A stretch of 64,000 nucleotides of DNA from Georgenia wutianyii (GCF_006349365.1 NZ_CP040899.1:1-64000), one strand, 5' to 3'; shown: positions 32,038 through 44,355, counted from the stretch's first letter. Made by a program: numbers and translations. Notes: generated by a model not told the origin, from the sequence alone.

Positions 32038-32055
32038 ACGGTTGAACCGTCAACC
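32038..32055. promoter_or_regulatory. Overlapping palindromes upstream of the FMN reductase gene
   Basis: ACGGTTgAACCGT at 32038-32050 is a perfect 6-6 palindrome, overlapped by GGTTGAaccgTCAACC at 32040-32055. The site lies 50 bases before the reductase start, a good position for a dimeric repressor of MarR/HxlR/TetR type. No regulator gene is adjacent. The rest of the gap 31989-32217 shows nothing else. Confidence 0.45.
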
Positions 32056-32217
32056 AATGATTGCTGTTCCCCTTCAGCCCGTGGCGTCGGTCACGTCATC
32101 GGCCGTTCCTGCCACAAAGTGCGCGACACGCGGACGACACGCCGGTCCCGCCGGCCCGCCAGGGTCCTGGCGCGCTACGTGGTGGCAGGTTCGCGGCGCG
32201 CGGACGGCGACGACGCC

Positions 32218-33744
32218 TCAGCGCACCCCGCGCATGGCGCGCGTGATGCGCGGCGAGAGCGCGAGCAGCACGAGGCCCACCCCGATCGTCACCGCGCCGA
32301 GGGTGCCGAAGTACGGTCCCTCGTTGTCCTCGCTGTAGAAGGAGGCGAGCGAGCCGGACAGCGCCGTGCCCAGGGCCAGCGAGAGGTAGAACAGCGCGAC
32401 CATCATGACCGGGTAGGCCTTCGGCGCGAGCTTCGTCGACAGCGAGAGACCCACGGGGGAGAGCATGAGCTCGCCCATCGTGGCGACCAGCATGATGAGC
32501 GCGATCCACAGCACCGGCACGGCAGTGGTCCCCACCATCGGCAGGAAGATGAGGAAGGCCGCCCCCATCGTCATGATGCCGAGGCTGAACTTCACCGGGG
32601 TCGTCGGCTGGCGGCGGCCGAGCCTGGTCCACAGCGCGGCGAACAGCGGCGCGAGCAGGATGATGAAGAACGGGTTGAAGGACTGCACCCAGGAGATCGG
32701 CATCGTCCAGTCCCCGAGGAGCGGCAGGTCGGTGAAGTCGCGCTCCACCCGGGTGTCGGAGTAGATCGTGATCACCGTGAACTGCTGCTGGAACAGCGCC
32801 CAGAACGCCGCCGAGCCGATGAACATCGGGATGAACGACACGACGCGGGAGTGCTCGTCCGCGCTGATCCGCTTGCTCGACAGGAGGAAGACGAACAGGA
32901 CGATCGCGGCCACGATCGTCGCGCCGACGACGACGTCGGCGAGGTTCTCGGCGGTGAGCAGCCCGGTGACGACAGCGAGGACGACGACGACGACGGCGCC
33001 CGCGCCGATCGCGATGTACCGCCCGTAGAGGTTCCGCGGCAGCGGGTTGGGGACCTCGTGCACCGAGTCGGGGAAGTTCCGGCGGGCGAGGAGGTACTGG
33101 GTCAGGCCGATGGCCATGCCGATCGCCGCGAGCCCGAAGCCGAGGTGGAAGCCGGCCCGCTGCTGGGCGAGGCCGGTGAGCAGCGGACCGATGAGCCCGC
33201 CGATGTTGATCCCCATGTAGAAGATCGAGAAGCCGGCGTCACGGCGTGGGTCGTCGGCGGAGTAGAGCGTCCCGACGAGGTTGGTGATCGTCGCCTTCAG
33301 CCCGCCGGAGCCGACGGCGATGAGGATGAGGCCGACGGCGAGCCCGGGGACGCCGGGGATCAGCGCGAGGGCGATGTGGCCGAGCATGATGAGGACGGCG
33401 CTGCCGAGCATCGTCCGCTCCGAGCCCAGCAACCGGTCGGCCACCCACCCGCCGAGGATGGAGAAGAGGTAGACCGACCCGCCGTAGGCGCCGACGATCC
33501 CCGCAGCGGCGGCCCGGTCGATGCCGAGCCCGCCGTCGGTGACGGAGAAGTACATGTAGAGCAGGACGATGCCCTGCATGCCGTAGAAGGAGAACCGCTC
33601 CCACAGCTCGACGCTGAAGAGGTTCGCCAGACCGCGCGGCTGCCCGAGGAACGTCTTGCCGCTCGCGGGTGTGCGCCCGCCGTCGCGCGGGGCGAGGGGA
33701 GATGTGCTCGCGGTTGCCGGGTCCTCCGATGCCATGGCGACCAT
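32218..33744 (-). CDS. POT/PTR2 family proton-dependent peptide transporter
   Basis: It imports di- and tripeptides with protons. The ATG at 33744 (MVAMASEDPATAS) or 33735 is likely; the frame extends further upstream without a credible start. About 508 residues with 12-14 helices. POT signatures: ELWERFSFYGMQGIVLLYM (ExxER-like and FYGM), GGWVADRLLG, and the PTR2 pattern FSIFYMGINIGGLIGPLLTG. The C-terminal FNPFFIILLAPLFAALW is typical. It faces away from the ABC exporter pair. Confidence 0.93.
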   Translation of the reverse strand: MVAMASEDPATASTSPLAPRDGGRTPASGKTFLGQPRGLANLFSVELWERFSFYGMQGIVLLYMYFSVTDGGLGIDRAAAAGIVGAYGGSVYLFSILGGWVADRLLGSERTMLGSAVLIMLGHIALALIPGVPGLAVGLILIAVGSGGLKATITNLVGTLYSADDPRRDAGFSIFYMGINIGGLIGPLLTGLAQQRAGFHLGFGLAAIGMAIGLTQYLLARRNFPDSVHEVPNPLPRNLYGRYIAIGAGAVVVVVLAVVTGLLTAENLADVVVGATIVAAIVLFVFLLSSKRISADEHSRVVSFIPMFIGSAAFWALFQQQFTVITIYSDTRVERDFTDLPLLGDWTMPISWVQSFNPFFIILLAPLFAALWTRLGRRQPTTPVKFSLGIMTMGAAFLIFLPMVGTTAVPVLWIALIMLVATMGELMLSPVGLSLSTKLAPKAYPVMMVALFYLSLALGTALSGSLASFYSEDNEGPYFGTLGAVTIGVGLVLLALSPRITRAMRGVR

Positions 33745-33895
33745 GGTCCGCCCGCTCGTGGCCGGTCGCACCTTCAGAGTGTCGCTCCCGGCGGCATCCC
33801 GAGGTCCGGTCCGACCCACGCAGGGGGTCCCGTACCGATAACCTCCGTCCTGCGGGCGACGTCGCCCACCTCCACCCCCTTCCCCTGGAGCCTCG

Positions 33896-34879
33896 ATGGG
33901 TGACCTCGCGATCGACACAGCCGCGCTGCGCCGCACCTACCCGCGCCGTGGGGGTGGCCGGGTCGGCGTCGAGAGCCTCGACCTGCACGTGCCCGTGGGC
34001 GGGGTCCACGGCTTCCTCGGACCCAACGGCTCGGGCAAGACGACGACGATCCGGATGCTCCTCGGCCTCATCCGCCCCGAGAGCGGCACCATGCGGGTCT
34101 TCGGCCACGAGGTCCCCCAGCGGCTCCCCGAGGTCATCGGACGGGTCGGGGCCATCGTCGAGTCGCCGAAGTTCTTCCCGACGTTCTCCGCGCGGCGCAA
34201 CCTCGACCTGCTCGCCGGCGCCATCGGCGCGCCGCGCGGCAAGGTCGAGGAGGTCCTCGCCGCGACCGCGCTCAGCGACCGGGCCGGGGACCGCTACGCG
34301 ACCTACTCCCTGGGCATGAAGCAGCGCCTGGCGATCGCCGCGACCCTGCTCAAGTCCCCGGACCTGCTGATCTTCGACGAGCCGACCAACGGCCTGGACC
34401 CGGGAGGGATCCGGGAGATCCGCGAGACGATGCGGCGCCTGGGGGACGAGGGCCGCACCGTCCTCGTCTCCAGCCACATCCTCGCCGAGGTCGAGCAGGT
34501 CGCCGACACGGTCTCCATCATCGGCCGCGGCCGCCTGCTCGCCGAGGGGACCGTCGCCGAGGTCATCGGCGCGGCCGACGGCGGGACGACGGTCAAGGTC
34601 GGCGTCGCCGACCCCGACACCGCCGCGCAGGTCCTCACCGCCGCCGGCCTGCGCGTCCGGCTCGAGGCCGGACGGCTGCGGGTTCGCGGGGCGGCGGACC
34701 CGGCCCGGATCACCGAGCTCCTCGCCCACGCAGGGCTGTACGTCAACGAGCTCACCCCGGAGCGGCGCGACCTCGAGCGGGTCTTCCTCGACCTCACCGC
34801 CGGCCAGGGCCTGGAGCAGGACACCCCCGGACGGCACGCCGGGCGAGATGCCGTCCTCGCGGGCGGTGAGCGGGCATGA
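33896..34879 (+). CDS. ABC transporter ATP-binding protein
   Basis: Nucleotide-binding subunit of a two-gene exporter. Its 327 residues contain Walker A GPNGSGKTTT (~42), Q-loop region AIVESPKFFPTFS, signature YSLGMKQRLAIA (a common variant of LSGGQ), Walker B LLIFDEPTNGLDP and switch His in SSHILAEV. The C-terminal 100 residues form an accessory domain seen in bacitracin/lantibiotic-type exporters. The 3' end overlaps the permease gene by four bases. Substrate unknown; drug or peptide export is likely from the family. Confidence 0.92.
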   Translation: MGDLAIDTAALRRTYPRRGGGRVGVESLDLHVPVGGVHGFLGPNGSGKTTTIRMLLGLIRPESGTMRVFGHEVPQRLPEVIGRVGAIVESPKFFPTFSARRNLDLLAGAIGAPRGKVEEVLAATALSDRAGDRYATYSLGMKQRLAIAATLLKSPDLLIFDEPTNGLDPGGIREIRETMRRLGDEGRTVLVSSHILAEVEQVADTVSIIGRGRLLAEGTVAEVIGAADGGTTVKVGVADPDTAAQVLTAAGLRVRLEAGRLRVRGAADPARITELLAHAGLYVNELTPERRDLERVFLDLTAGQGLEQDTPGRHAGRDAVLAGGERA

Positions 34880-35865
34880 GGCGTCTGCTCACGGTCGAGC
34901 TGCGGCGTCTGTTCGCCCGCCGGCTCGTCGTCCTCACCATGGTCGGCGCCCTCCTCGCCACCCTGCTCGTCCTCCTCAGCGCCTGGCAGTCCGCGCAGCC
35001 GATGTCGGAGCAGGAGCTCGCCGTCGCCGAGAAGGCCTACCAGGACGAGCTGGAGTACTGGGAGGAGAACGGGGAGGAGATGGTCGCCCAGTGCCTGGAG
35101 GACGAGGCGGCCGAGTCCGAGGCGACCGGTCAGCAGGTCGACTGGGGCTGTGCGGACTACGGCCCGCCGGAGCGCGAGTGGTACGTGCGCACGGCGCCGC
35201 TCCTGGAGCAGAGCCTGCCGGGCTACGTCGCGGGCTACGCCCAGGTCCTCCTCCTCGCCGCGCTGCTCGTCGGCGCCACGTCCACCGCCGCCGAGCTCAC
35301 GACCGCGGCGATGGGCACCTGGCTCACCTTCGAGCCGCGCCGGCTGCGGGTCTACGGATCGAAGGTGCTCGCCGCCGCGCTCGGCGCGGTGCCCTTCGCC
35401 GTCGCCGGGACCGCGCTCGTCGTCGCCGGGGTGTCGCTGATCGCCGTCCACTTCGAGGTCGCCTCGGGGATGGGCGGGGACGAGTGGGCCGCCGTGGCCG
35501 GCACCGCCGCCCGGGTGGTCGCGCTCGCCGTGGTCGCTGCGCTCGTCGGCGCGGCGCTGGGCTTCCTCCTGCGGCACACCGCGGCGGTGCTCGGGGTGGC
35601 CGTCGTCTACCTCATCGGCGAGGGGATGGTGCGCGGGCTGGTGCCCGGCTCCGCGCCGTGGGTGCTCGGCACCAACGTCCAGGGGTGGCTCGCGCGCGGC
35701 ACGACCTACGCCGTCGAGACGTGCACGACCGACGCGACCGGGACGATGTGCGAGTACACCGAGCACGTCCTGTCCTTCGGGCAGAGCGCCGCCTACCTGG
35801 GCATCCTCGCGCTCGCCGTCCCGGTCGTCGGCGCCGTCGTCTTCCGTCGCCGCGACGCCGCCTGA
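34876..35865 (+). CDS. ABC transporter permease (ABC-2 type)
   Basis: Membrane partner of the upstream ATPase. Its 329 residues start MRRLLTVELRRLFARRL, with a first helix near 17-35. A large soluble loop (~45-110), rich in Glu/Gln, precedes five more helices. The C-terminal loop holds a Cys pair (VETCTTDATGTMCEY) that may form an extracellular disulphide. Overlap of four bases with the ATPase gene indicates coupling. Confidence 0.85.
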   Translation: MRRLLTVELRRLFARRLVVLTMVGALLATLLVLLSAWQSAQPMSEQELAVAEKAYQDELEYWEENGEEMVAQCLEDEAAESEATGQQVDWGCADYGPPEREWYVRTAPLLEQSLPGYVAGYAQVLLLAALLVGATSTAAELTTAAMGTWLTFEPRRLRVYGSKVLAAALGAVPFAVAGTALVVAGVSLIAVHFEVASGMGGDEWAAVAGTAARVVALAVVAALVGAALGFLLRHTAAVLGVAVVYLIGEGMVRGLVPGSAPWVLGTNVQGWLARGTTYAVETCTTDATGTMCEYTEHVLSFGQSAAYLGILALAVPVVGAVVFRRRDAA

Positions 35866-35912
35866 GCGGCGGTCAGGACCATCGTCCCCGGGCCCCTCAC
35901 TAGGGTGAGAGC

Positions 35913-37091
35913 GTGATCACCCTGGCGGTTCCACGCGAGCCCGTGCCCGAGACCCGTGTGGCGCTGGTGCCGGAGGTCGTCCGGGCGCTGACCCGCGGCG
36001 GCACCCGTGTCCTCGTCGAACGCGGGGCCGGGGCGCGCGCGACGTTCTCCGACGCCCAGTACGCCGAGGCCGGCGCCGAGCTCGTCGACGCCGTCGACCT
36101 CGACGCCGTCGACGTCGTCGCCCACGTCTCCCCGCTGCCCGCCGCCGCGCTCGGCCGGCTGCGCGAGGGCGCCCTCACCATCGGGATGATCGGGCCGCCC
36201 GAGCCGGACCGGGTGGCCGCGGCGCTCGGCCGGCGGATCACCGCCCTGGGCTTCGAGCGGCTGCCGCGCACCTCCCGCGCCCAGGCGATGGACGCGCTGT
36301 CCTCCCAGGCGTTCGTCGCCGGGTACCGCTGCGTCCTGGAGGCGGCGGTGCGCCTGCCCCGCTTCTTCCCGCTCGCGATGACCGCCGCGGGCACCGTCCC
36401 GCCGGCCCGCGTGGTCGTCCTCGGCGTGGGCGTGGCCGGGCTCCAGGCCATCGCCACCGCCCGCCGGCTCGGGGCGGTCGTCCAGGCCAACGACATCCGG
36501 CCCGACTCCGCCGAGGAGGTGCGGTCCGTCGGAGCCACGTTCATCGACGTCGGCGTCGACCGGCGCGAGGCCTCCGGCGGCTACGCCCGCGACCTGCGCG
36601 AGGACGACGCCGCCCGCCAGCGGGCCGCGCTCGCCCCGCACATCGCCGCCGCCGACGTCCTCATCACGACGGCGGGCGTCCCCGGCCGTCCCGCGCCGCG
36701 CCTCGTCACGACCGACATGGTCGCGGCGATGCGGCCCGGCTCCGTCGTCGTCGACATGGCGGCGGCCACCGGTGGCAACGTCGAGGGCTCCCGGCCCGGC
36801 GAGGACGTCCTCGTCCCGTGCGCCGACGGCTTCGGCGCGGTCACCGTCGTCGGGCTCGACTCACCGGCCGGCGCCCTCGCCGCCGACGCCTCGAGCATGT
36901 ACGCCCAGAACGTCAAGGCGCTGCTCGGCCTGCTCGTCCGCGACGGCGAGATCGCCGTGGACCTCGACGACGACATCCTCGACGGCGTCGTCGTGACCCA
37001 CGACGGCGTCGACCGCGTGGCGCACCGCGCGCAGCCGCCCCGACCCACCGAGCTGGGCGTGCCCCAGGGAGACGAGAGCACCGATGAGTGA
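35913..37091 (+). CDS. pntAA: NAD(P) transhydrogenase subunit alpha part 1
   Basis: It carries the NAD(H)-binding domain I of proton-translocating transhydrogenase, which makes NADPH from NADH using the proton gradient. The GTG at 35913 gives 392 residues. Motifs: VPETRVALVPEVV, VLGVGVAGLQAIATARRLGA (nucleotide site) and VVVDMAAATGGNVEGS. The protein stops before the membrane segment, which is encoded by the next gene, so this is the three-subunit form. It overlaps pntAB by eight bases. Confidence 0.95.
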   Translation: MITLAVPREPVPETRVALVPEVVRALTRGGTRVLVERGAGARATFSDAQYAEAGAELVDAVDLDAVDVVAHVSPLPAAALGRLREGALTIGMIGPPEPDRVAAALGRRITALGFERLPRTSRAQAMDALSSQAFVAGYRCVLEAAVRLPRFFPLAMTAAGTVPPARVVVLGVGVAGLQAIATARRLGAVVQANDIRPDSAEEVRSVGATFIDVGVDRREASGGYARDLREDDAARQRAALAPHIAAADVLITTAGVPGRPAPRLVTTDMVAAMRPGSVVVDMAAATGGNVEGSRPGEDVLVPCADGFGAVTVVGLDSPAGALAADASSMYAQNVKALLGLLVRDGEIAVDLDDDILDGVVVTHDGVDRVAHRAQPPRPTELGVPQGDESTDE

Positions 37092-37374
37092 CCCGATGAC
37101 CATCCTCACGGTCCTCGTGCTCGCCGCGTTCGTCGGCGTCGAGGTCGTCTCGAAGGTCTCCTCGACGCTGCACACGCCGCTGATGTCCGGCGCGAATGCC
37201 ATCCACGGGATCATCCTCGTCGGGGCGCTCGTCGTCACCGCGCACGCCGCGAACACCTTCCTCCTCGTCCTGGGTCTGCTCGCCGTGGTCCTGTCGACGG
37301 TCAACCTCGTCGGCGGGTTCGTCGTCACCGACCGGATGCTCGAGATGTTCGCCCGGAAGGGGAGCACGAAGTGA
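37084..37374 (+). CDS. pntAB: NAD(P) transhydrogenase subunit alpha part 2
   Basis: The small 96-residue membrane subunit has three helices and the conserved block STLHTPLMSGANAIHGIILV, which lines the proton path with PntB. NLVGGFVVTDRMLEMF is the usual C-terminus. It is coupled by overlaps to pntAA and pntB. Confidence 0.95.
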   Translation: MSDPMTILTVLVLAAFVGVEVVSKVSSTLHTPLMSGANAIHGIILVGALVVTAHAANTFLLVLGLLAVVLSTVNLVGGFVVTDRMLEMFARKGSTK

Positions 37375-38759
37375 CCCTGCTGCCCACCTGGCTCACCGCC
37401 CTCGGCTACCTCGCCGCCGCGGTCTGCTTCATCCTCGCGCTCAAGGGCCTGAGCTCCCCGCGCACCGCCGTCCGGGGCAACCGGCTCGGCGCCCTCGGTG
37501 CGGCGCTCGCCGTCCTCGTCGTCCTCCTGTCGGTCGACTTCCCCACGCTCAACCTCGTGCTCGCGCTCGTCGCGATCCTCCTCGGCACGGTCGTCGCCGT
37601 GCCGCTCGCGCGCCGCGTGCGGATGACCGACATGCCCCAGCTCGTCGCCGTGTTCAACGGCGCGGGTGGCGGTGCGGCGGCCGTCGTCGGGATCATCGAG
37701 CTCGCCGAGTGGGCGGGGGAGGGCACCGCGCTCGGCAACGGCGCCTCCGCCTTCGCCGTCCTCGTCGGCGCCATCGCGCTGTCCGGCTCGGTCGTCACCT
37801 TCCTCAAGCTTCAGGGGCTCATGACCTCCCGGCCGGTCGTCCTGCCGGCGGCCCCGATCGTCATGGCCGTCACGGCGCTCGCGGCCGTCGTGCTCGCGGT
37901 GCTCACCGCGACCACCGGGCACACCGCCTTCGGCGGTCCGCTGCTCGCCGTCGGGCTGGTGCTCGGGCTGCTCCTCGTGCTGCCCGTCGGTGGGGCGGAC
38001 GTGCCGATCGTCATCTCGCTGCTCAACGCGTTCACCGGTCTGGCGGTCGCCGGCTCCGGCCTGGCGATGCCGAACACGCTCATGCTCGTCGCCGGCACGC
38101 TCGTCGGCGCGTCGGGCACGATCCTCACCCTCGCGATGGCGCGGGCGATGGGCCGGTCGGTCACCGGCATCCTCTTCGGTGCGCTCAAGGGCGGGTCGAC
38201 GGCCGGGTCGACCGAGCAGTCCGACCGGCCGGTGCGCCGCGCGCAGCCCGACGACGTCGCCATCGCCCTCGCCTACGCCCACCGGGTCGTCGTCGTGCCG
38301 GGCTACGGGCTGGCGGTCGCGCAGGCGCAGAACGCCGTCGCCGAGCTCGTCGGGGCGCTGCGCGAGCGCGGGGTCGACGCCGTCTACGGCATCCACCCGG
38401 TCGCCGGGCGGATGCCGGGCCACATGAACGTCCTGCTCGCCGAGGCGAACGTGCCCTACGAGCAGCTCGTCGAGGCCGACGCCGTCAACGCGGCGATGCC
38501 CTCGACGGACGTCGTCCTCGTCGTCGGGGCCAACGACGTCGTCAACCCCGCCGCGCGCACCGACCCGAGCGCCCCGATCTACGGGATGCCGATCATCGAC
38601 GCCGACCGCGCCGGCCAGGTCTTCTTCCTCAAGCGCTCGATGCGTCCTGGCTTCGCCGGGATCGAGAACGAGCTCCTCTTCGCCGAGCGCACCCAGCTCG
38701 TCTTCGGGGACGCGAAGGAGACGCTGACCGCGACGGTCAACGCGCTCGCCGAGGTGTGA
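37371..38759 (+). CDS. pntB: NAD(P) transhydrogenase subunit beta
   Basis: Its 462 residues combine about nine membrane helices (domain II, residues ~5-260) with the soluble NADP(H)-binding domain III. Domain III motifs are VVVVPGYGLAVAQAQ, GIHPVAGRMPGHMNVLLAEA (split as GIHPVAGRMPGHMN and VLLAEA), VVGANDVVNPAA and FFLKRSMRPGFAG. The membrane part has RMTDMPQLVAVFNGAGGGAAA. Its stop lies three bases from the convergent mtnN stop. Confidence 0.96.
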   Translation: MTLLPTWLTALGYLAAAVCFILALKGLSSPRTAVRGNRLGALGAALAVLVVLLSVDFPTLNLVLALVAILLGTVVAVPLARRVRMTDMPQLVAVFNGAGGGAAAVVGIIELAEWAGEGTALGNGASAFAVLVGAIALSGSVVTFLKLQGLMTSRPVVLPAAPIVMAVTALAAVVLAVLTATTGHTAFGGPLLAVGLVLGLLLVLPVGGADVPIVISLLNAFTGLAVAGSGLAMPNTLMLVAGTLVGASGTILTLAMARAMGRSVTGILFGALKGGSTAGSTEQSDRPVRRAQPDDVAIALAYAHRVVVVPGYGLAVAQAQNAVAELVGALRERGVDAVYGIHPVAGRMPGHMNVLLAEANVPYEQLVEADAVNAAMPSTDVVLVVGANDVVNPAARTDPSAPIYGMPIIDADRAGQVFFLKRSMRPGFAGIENELLFAERTQLVFGDAKETLTATVNALAEV

Positions 38760-38762
38760 GCC

Positions 38763-39518
38763 TCAGCCCTGGAGGACGGCCGCCGGGACGTCGATGAGGT
38801 CGAGGGTGACGTCGGCCGACAGGACGGCGACGTCGTCGACCGCGAGGTGGAAGTCCTCCCCGGCGGTGGGTCCGCACAGGTCCGAGACGCCGCGGACGGC
38901 GACGTAGGGGATCCCGAAGGAGTAGCAGACCTGCGCGATCGCCGCCGTCTCCATGTCGGCGGTGAGGGCCCGCGGGAAGCGCTCGCGGAAGACGTCCACG
39001 GTGCGTGCGTCGACGAAGGAGTCGCCCGAGACCATCGCGCCGACGAGCACGCCGGGGCGGTGACGGGCGCGCTCGACGAGCGCGGGCGAGGCCGGGTAGG
39101 TCGGCGGCATGCCGGGGATCTGGCCGGGCACGTAGCCGAAGGCCGAGGCGTCCGCGCCGGCGAAGGCGTACTCGTCACCGACGACGACGTCACCCACCCG
39201 CACGCCGTTGCCGAGCCCGCCGGCCGACCCCGCCGAGATGACGACGGGGGTGCGCACGGCGTGGATCGCCAGCACGGCGGCCGTCGCGGCGTTGACCCCG
39301 CCGATGCCCGAGCGGATGAGCAGGACGCTGCGCCCGCCGATCCGCGCGATGACCGAGCGGGAGGCCCCGACGTGGCGCTGGGTGGCGATGTGGTCGGCGC
39401 GCTGCTCGAACGGCGCGATCTCCTCCTCCATCGCGGCGATGACGACGGCGTCGACGGTGGTGATCGGGGCGGTCAGCGGCGACCCGGGGGCGACGCGGAC
39501 ACCGAAGATCTCGCTCAT
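38763..39518 (-). CDS. mtnN: 5'-methylthioadenosine/S-adenosylhomocysteine nucleosidase
   Basis: It cleaves S-adenosylhomocysteine (to S-ribosylhomocysteine) and methylthioadenosine. The ATG at 39518 overlaps the luxS stop (ATGA) and gives 251 residues. Nucleoside phosphorylase fold motifs are [40 protein letters not shown] (purine/ribose contacts) and VRGVSDLCG with the catalytic Asp. Pairing with luxS gives the two steps of SAH recycling and AI-2 precursor formation. Confidence 0.94.
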   Translation of the reverse strand: MSEIFGVRVAPGSPLTAPITTVDAVVIAAMEEEIAPFEQRADHIATQRHVGASRSVIARIGGRSVLLIRSGIGGVNAATAAVLAIHAVRTPVVISAGSAGGLGNGVRVGDVVVGDEYAFAGADASAFGYVPGQIPGMPPTYPASPALVERARHRPGVLVGAMVSGDSFVDARTVDVFRERFPRALTADMETAAIAQVCYSFGIPYVAVRGVSDLCGPTAGEDFHLAVDDVAVLSADVTLDLIDVPAAVLQG

Positions 39519-39970
39519 GCCTGCACCTGCTCCCACTCGTCACGACGGTCGAGGAACGCGCGCGCGGCGCCCTGGGCGCCGGCGAGGTCGTGGCTCGTCC
39601 CCCAGCCGCACTGGACCTCGTTGGCTGCGGGGACCTCCAGTGCCGCGAGGACGTCACGCAGGGTGGCCTCGAGGATCGGGAGGAACGCCGCGGTGTCCAC
39701 GCCGAGGAGCAGCGCGTAGAACCCGGTCTGGCAGCCCATCGGCGAGACGTCGATGACGGCGTCGGTGTGGTTGCGCATGTGCTCGGCCATGAGGTGCTCG
39801 AGCGAGTGCACGACCGGCATCTCGAGGTGGGCGACGTTCGGCTGGGCGAAGCGGACGTCGAACTTGGTGAGGACGTCGCCCCCGGGCAGGGTCTTCGTGT
39901 CCGCGACCCGGACGTACGGTGCACTGACGGTTCGGTGGTCGAGGTTGAAGCTCTCGACGTTCATCTTCAC
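39515..39970 (-). CDS. luxS: S-ribosylhomocysteine lyase LuxS
   Basis: It converts S-ribosylhomocysteine to homocysteine and DPD, the AI-2 precursor. The 151-residue protein has the metal ligands His55 and His59 (HSLEH) and Cys121 (VQCGWG), and catalytic Cys80 in [10 protein letters not shown]. The N-terminal [15 protein letters not shown] is typical. It is translationally coupled to mtnN. The upstream 455-base gap is shared with the nrd operon. Confidence 0.96.
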   Translation of the reverse strand: MKMNVESFNLDHRTVSAPYVRVADTKTLPGGDVLTKFDVRFAQPNVAHLEMPVVHSLEHLMAEHMRNHTDAVIDVSPMGCQTGFYALLLGVDTAAFLPILEATLRDVLAALEVPAANEVQCGWGTSHDLAGAQGAARAFLDRRDEWEQVQA

Positions 39971-40298
39971 AGTTCCATCATGAGTGATGGCTCCCAGGCT
40001 GTCTCCGGGGATTCCTGTGCGTTACGACACCTGGGGTGAGGCGCCGCACAGCGGGGAGATTTCCAGGCCTCCCAGGGCCGTCGTCCACCGTCTGTGGACG
40101 ACACGCCGCGCGCCCTGTCCACACCCCCGCCGCCGGCCGCCCACGGGGGCGATGTCAGTGCTCGGTGGGACGCTGGAACAGTGCCGTCCCGCCGCGCCAC
40201 AGCGCTCTCCACAGGCTGTCCCCAGGCTGCGGACAACCGTGCACAGATAGGCCGCGAGGCTGTGGATGACACGCCGAGAACACGACACTCCGACACAA
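39971..40298. promoter_or_regulatory. luxS-nrdH intergenic region with DnaA-box-like motifs
   Basis: No gene is supported in the 455-base gap 39971-40425. Several DnaA-box-like words occur: CTGTGGACG at 40092, CTGTCCACA near 40115, CTCTCCACA near 40205 and CTGTGGATG at 40260. The 18-19-base sequence CTGTGGAYGACACGCCG is directly repeated at 40092 and 40260. CGTCCAC/GTGGACG at 40082-40100 forms a 7-bp hairpin. DnaA control of the nrd genes is a reasonable but unproven reading. Confidence 0.4.
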
Positions 40299-40340
40299 CA
40301 CCTAGGGGTAGTGCCCAAGCCGGACCACTAGGTGTAGTGT
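40299..40340 (+). promoter_or_regulatory. Tandem NrdR-box candidates upstream of nrdHIEF
   Basis: CACCTAGGGGTAGTGC at 40299-40314 and CCACTAGGTGTAGTGT at 40325-40340 resemble the NrdR palindrome (ACAC-x-A-x-x-T-x-GTGT type). The second is nearly symmetric. The two are separated by 10 bases, less than the usual 15-16. A weaker third match is GAACTACATGTCTGTC at 40361-40376. The ATP/dATP-sensing repressor NrdR would bind here; nrdR itself is not in the window. Confidence 0.65.
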
Positions 40341-40425
40341 CGGTCTTCCAGCCGAGGTCCGAACTACATGTCTGTCGTTCAGCCGCCCGACCCGGGCGAG
40401 GCGCAACGAGGGGAGAGCCGCTCCG

Positions 40426-40671
40426 ATGAGCATCACCGTCTTCAGCAAGCCGTCCTGCGTCCAGTGCGACGCCACGTACCGCACGCTCGCCAAGCACGGC
40501 CTGGAGTACGACGTCGTCGACATCTCCACCGACCTCGAGGCGCTCGAGACGGTCAAGGCCCTCGGCTACCAGCAGGCTCCCGTCGTCTTCGCGGACGGCG
40601 ACCACTGGTCGGGCTTCCGCCCCGACAAGATCAAGGCGCTGGCGGCGCAGGCCGCCTCTGTCGCCGTCTGA
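40426..40671 (+). CDS. nrdH: Glutaredoxin-like protein NrdH
   Basis: This small thioredoxin-fold electron donor reduces class Ib ribonucleotide reductase. The 81 residues start [20 protein letters not shown] with active site CVQC; the C-terminal [12 protein letters not shown] is the typical NrdH end. GGGGAGAG precedes the ATG. First gene of nrdHIEF, behind NrdR-like boxes. Confidence 0.96.
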   Translation: MSITVFSKPSCVQCDATYRTLAKHGLEYDVVDISTDLEALETVKALGYQQAPVVFADGDHWSGFRPDKIKALAAQAASVAV

Positions 40672-40674
40672 GCT

Positions 40675-40709
40675 TCGGCCGGGTCGCCCTCGACCGGCGA
40701 CCCGGCCGA
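40675..40709 (+). terminator. Strong hairpin between nrdH and nrdI
   Basis: TCGGCCGGGTCGCC at 40675-40688 pairs with GGCGACCCGGCCGA at 40696-40709 (14-bp stem, 7-base loop) directly after the nrdH stop. It may terminate part of the transcripts or stabilise the nrdH message, raising NrdH over NrdE/F. No T-tract follows. Confidence 0.55.
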
Positions 40710-40756
40710 GTCCACGGGCTCCCCGGAGCACGCACGAACGACACGCGAGGGGTGAC

Positions 40757-41169
40757 ATGGGAATCCTCGTCTACTTCTCCTCGGCCTCCGAGAACACGCA
40801 CCGGTTCATCGAACGGCTGGGGCTCGATGCGCGGCGCATCCCGCTGCGACCCACCGAGCCCTTCCTCACCGTCGACGAGGAGTACGTCCTCGTCGTCCCC
40901 ACCTACGGTGGTGGCAACGGGCGCGGAGCGGTGCCCAAGCAGGTGATCAAGTTCCTCAACGACCCGCACAACCGCTCCTTGTGCCGTGCGGTGATCGCGG
41001 CCGGCAACACGAACTTCGGCTCCGCCTACTGCATCGCCGGCGACATCATCGCCGCGAAGCTCGAGGTGCCGTTCTTGTACAGATTCGAACTACTCGGAAC
41101 AGCAGAGGACGTCACCCGCGTCCGTGAGGGATTGGGACAGTTTTGGCAGCAACGGTCACTGATATCGGC

Positions 41170-41173
<4 letters not shown>
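40757..41173 (+). CDS. nrdI: Flavodoxin-like NrdI
   Basis: It supplies oxidant to NrdF to build the dimanganese-tyrosyl radical of class Ib reductase. The 138 residues start [19 protein letters not shown] (FMN phosphate loop SSASENT) and contain [16 protein letters not shown] and [13 protein letters not shown], the FMN ring-binding loops. The stop overlaps the nrdE start. GAGGGG precedes the ATG. Confidence 0.96.
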
Positions 41174-44320
<3,147 letters not shown>

Positions 44321-44355
44321 GCGACCCGACCGACGGCCCGGTGCCGGAGCCGACC

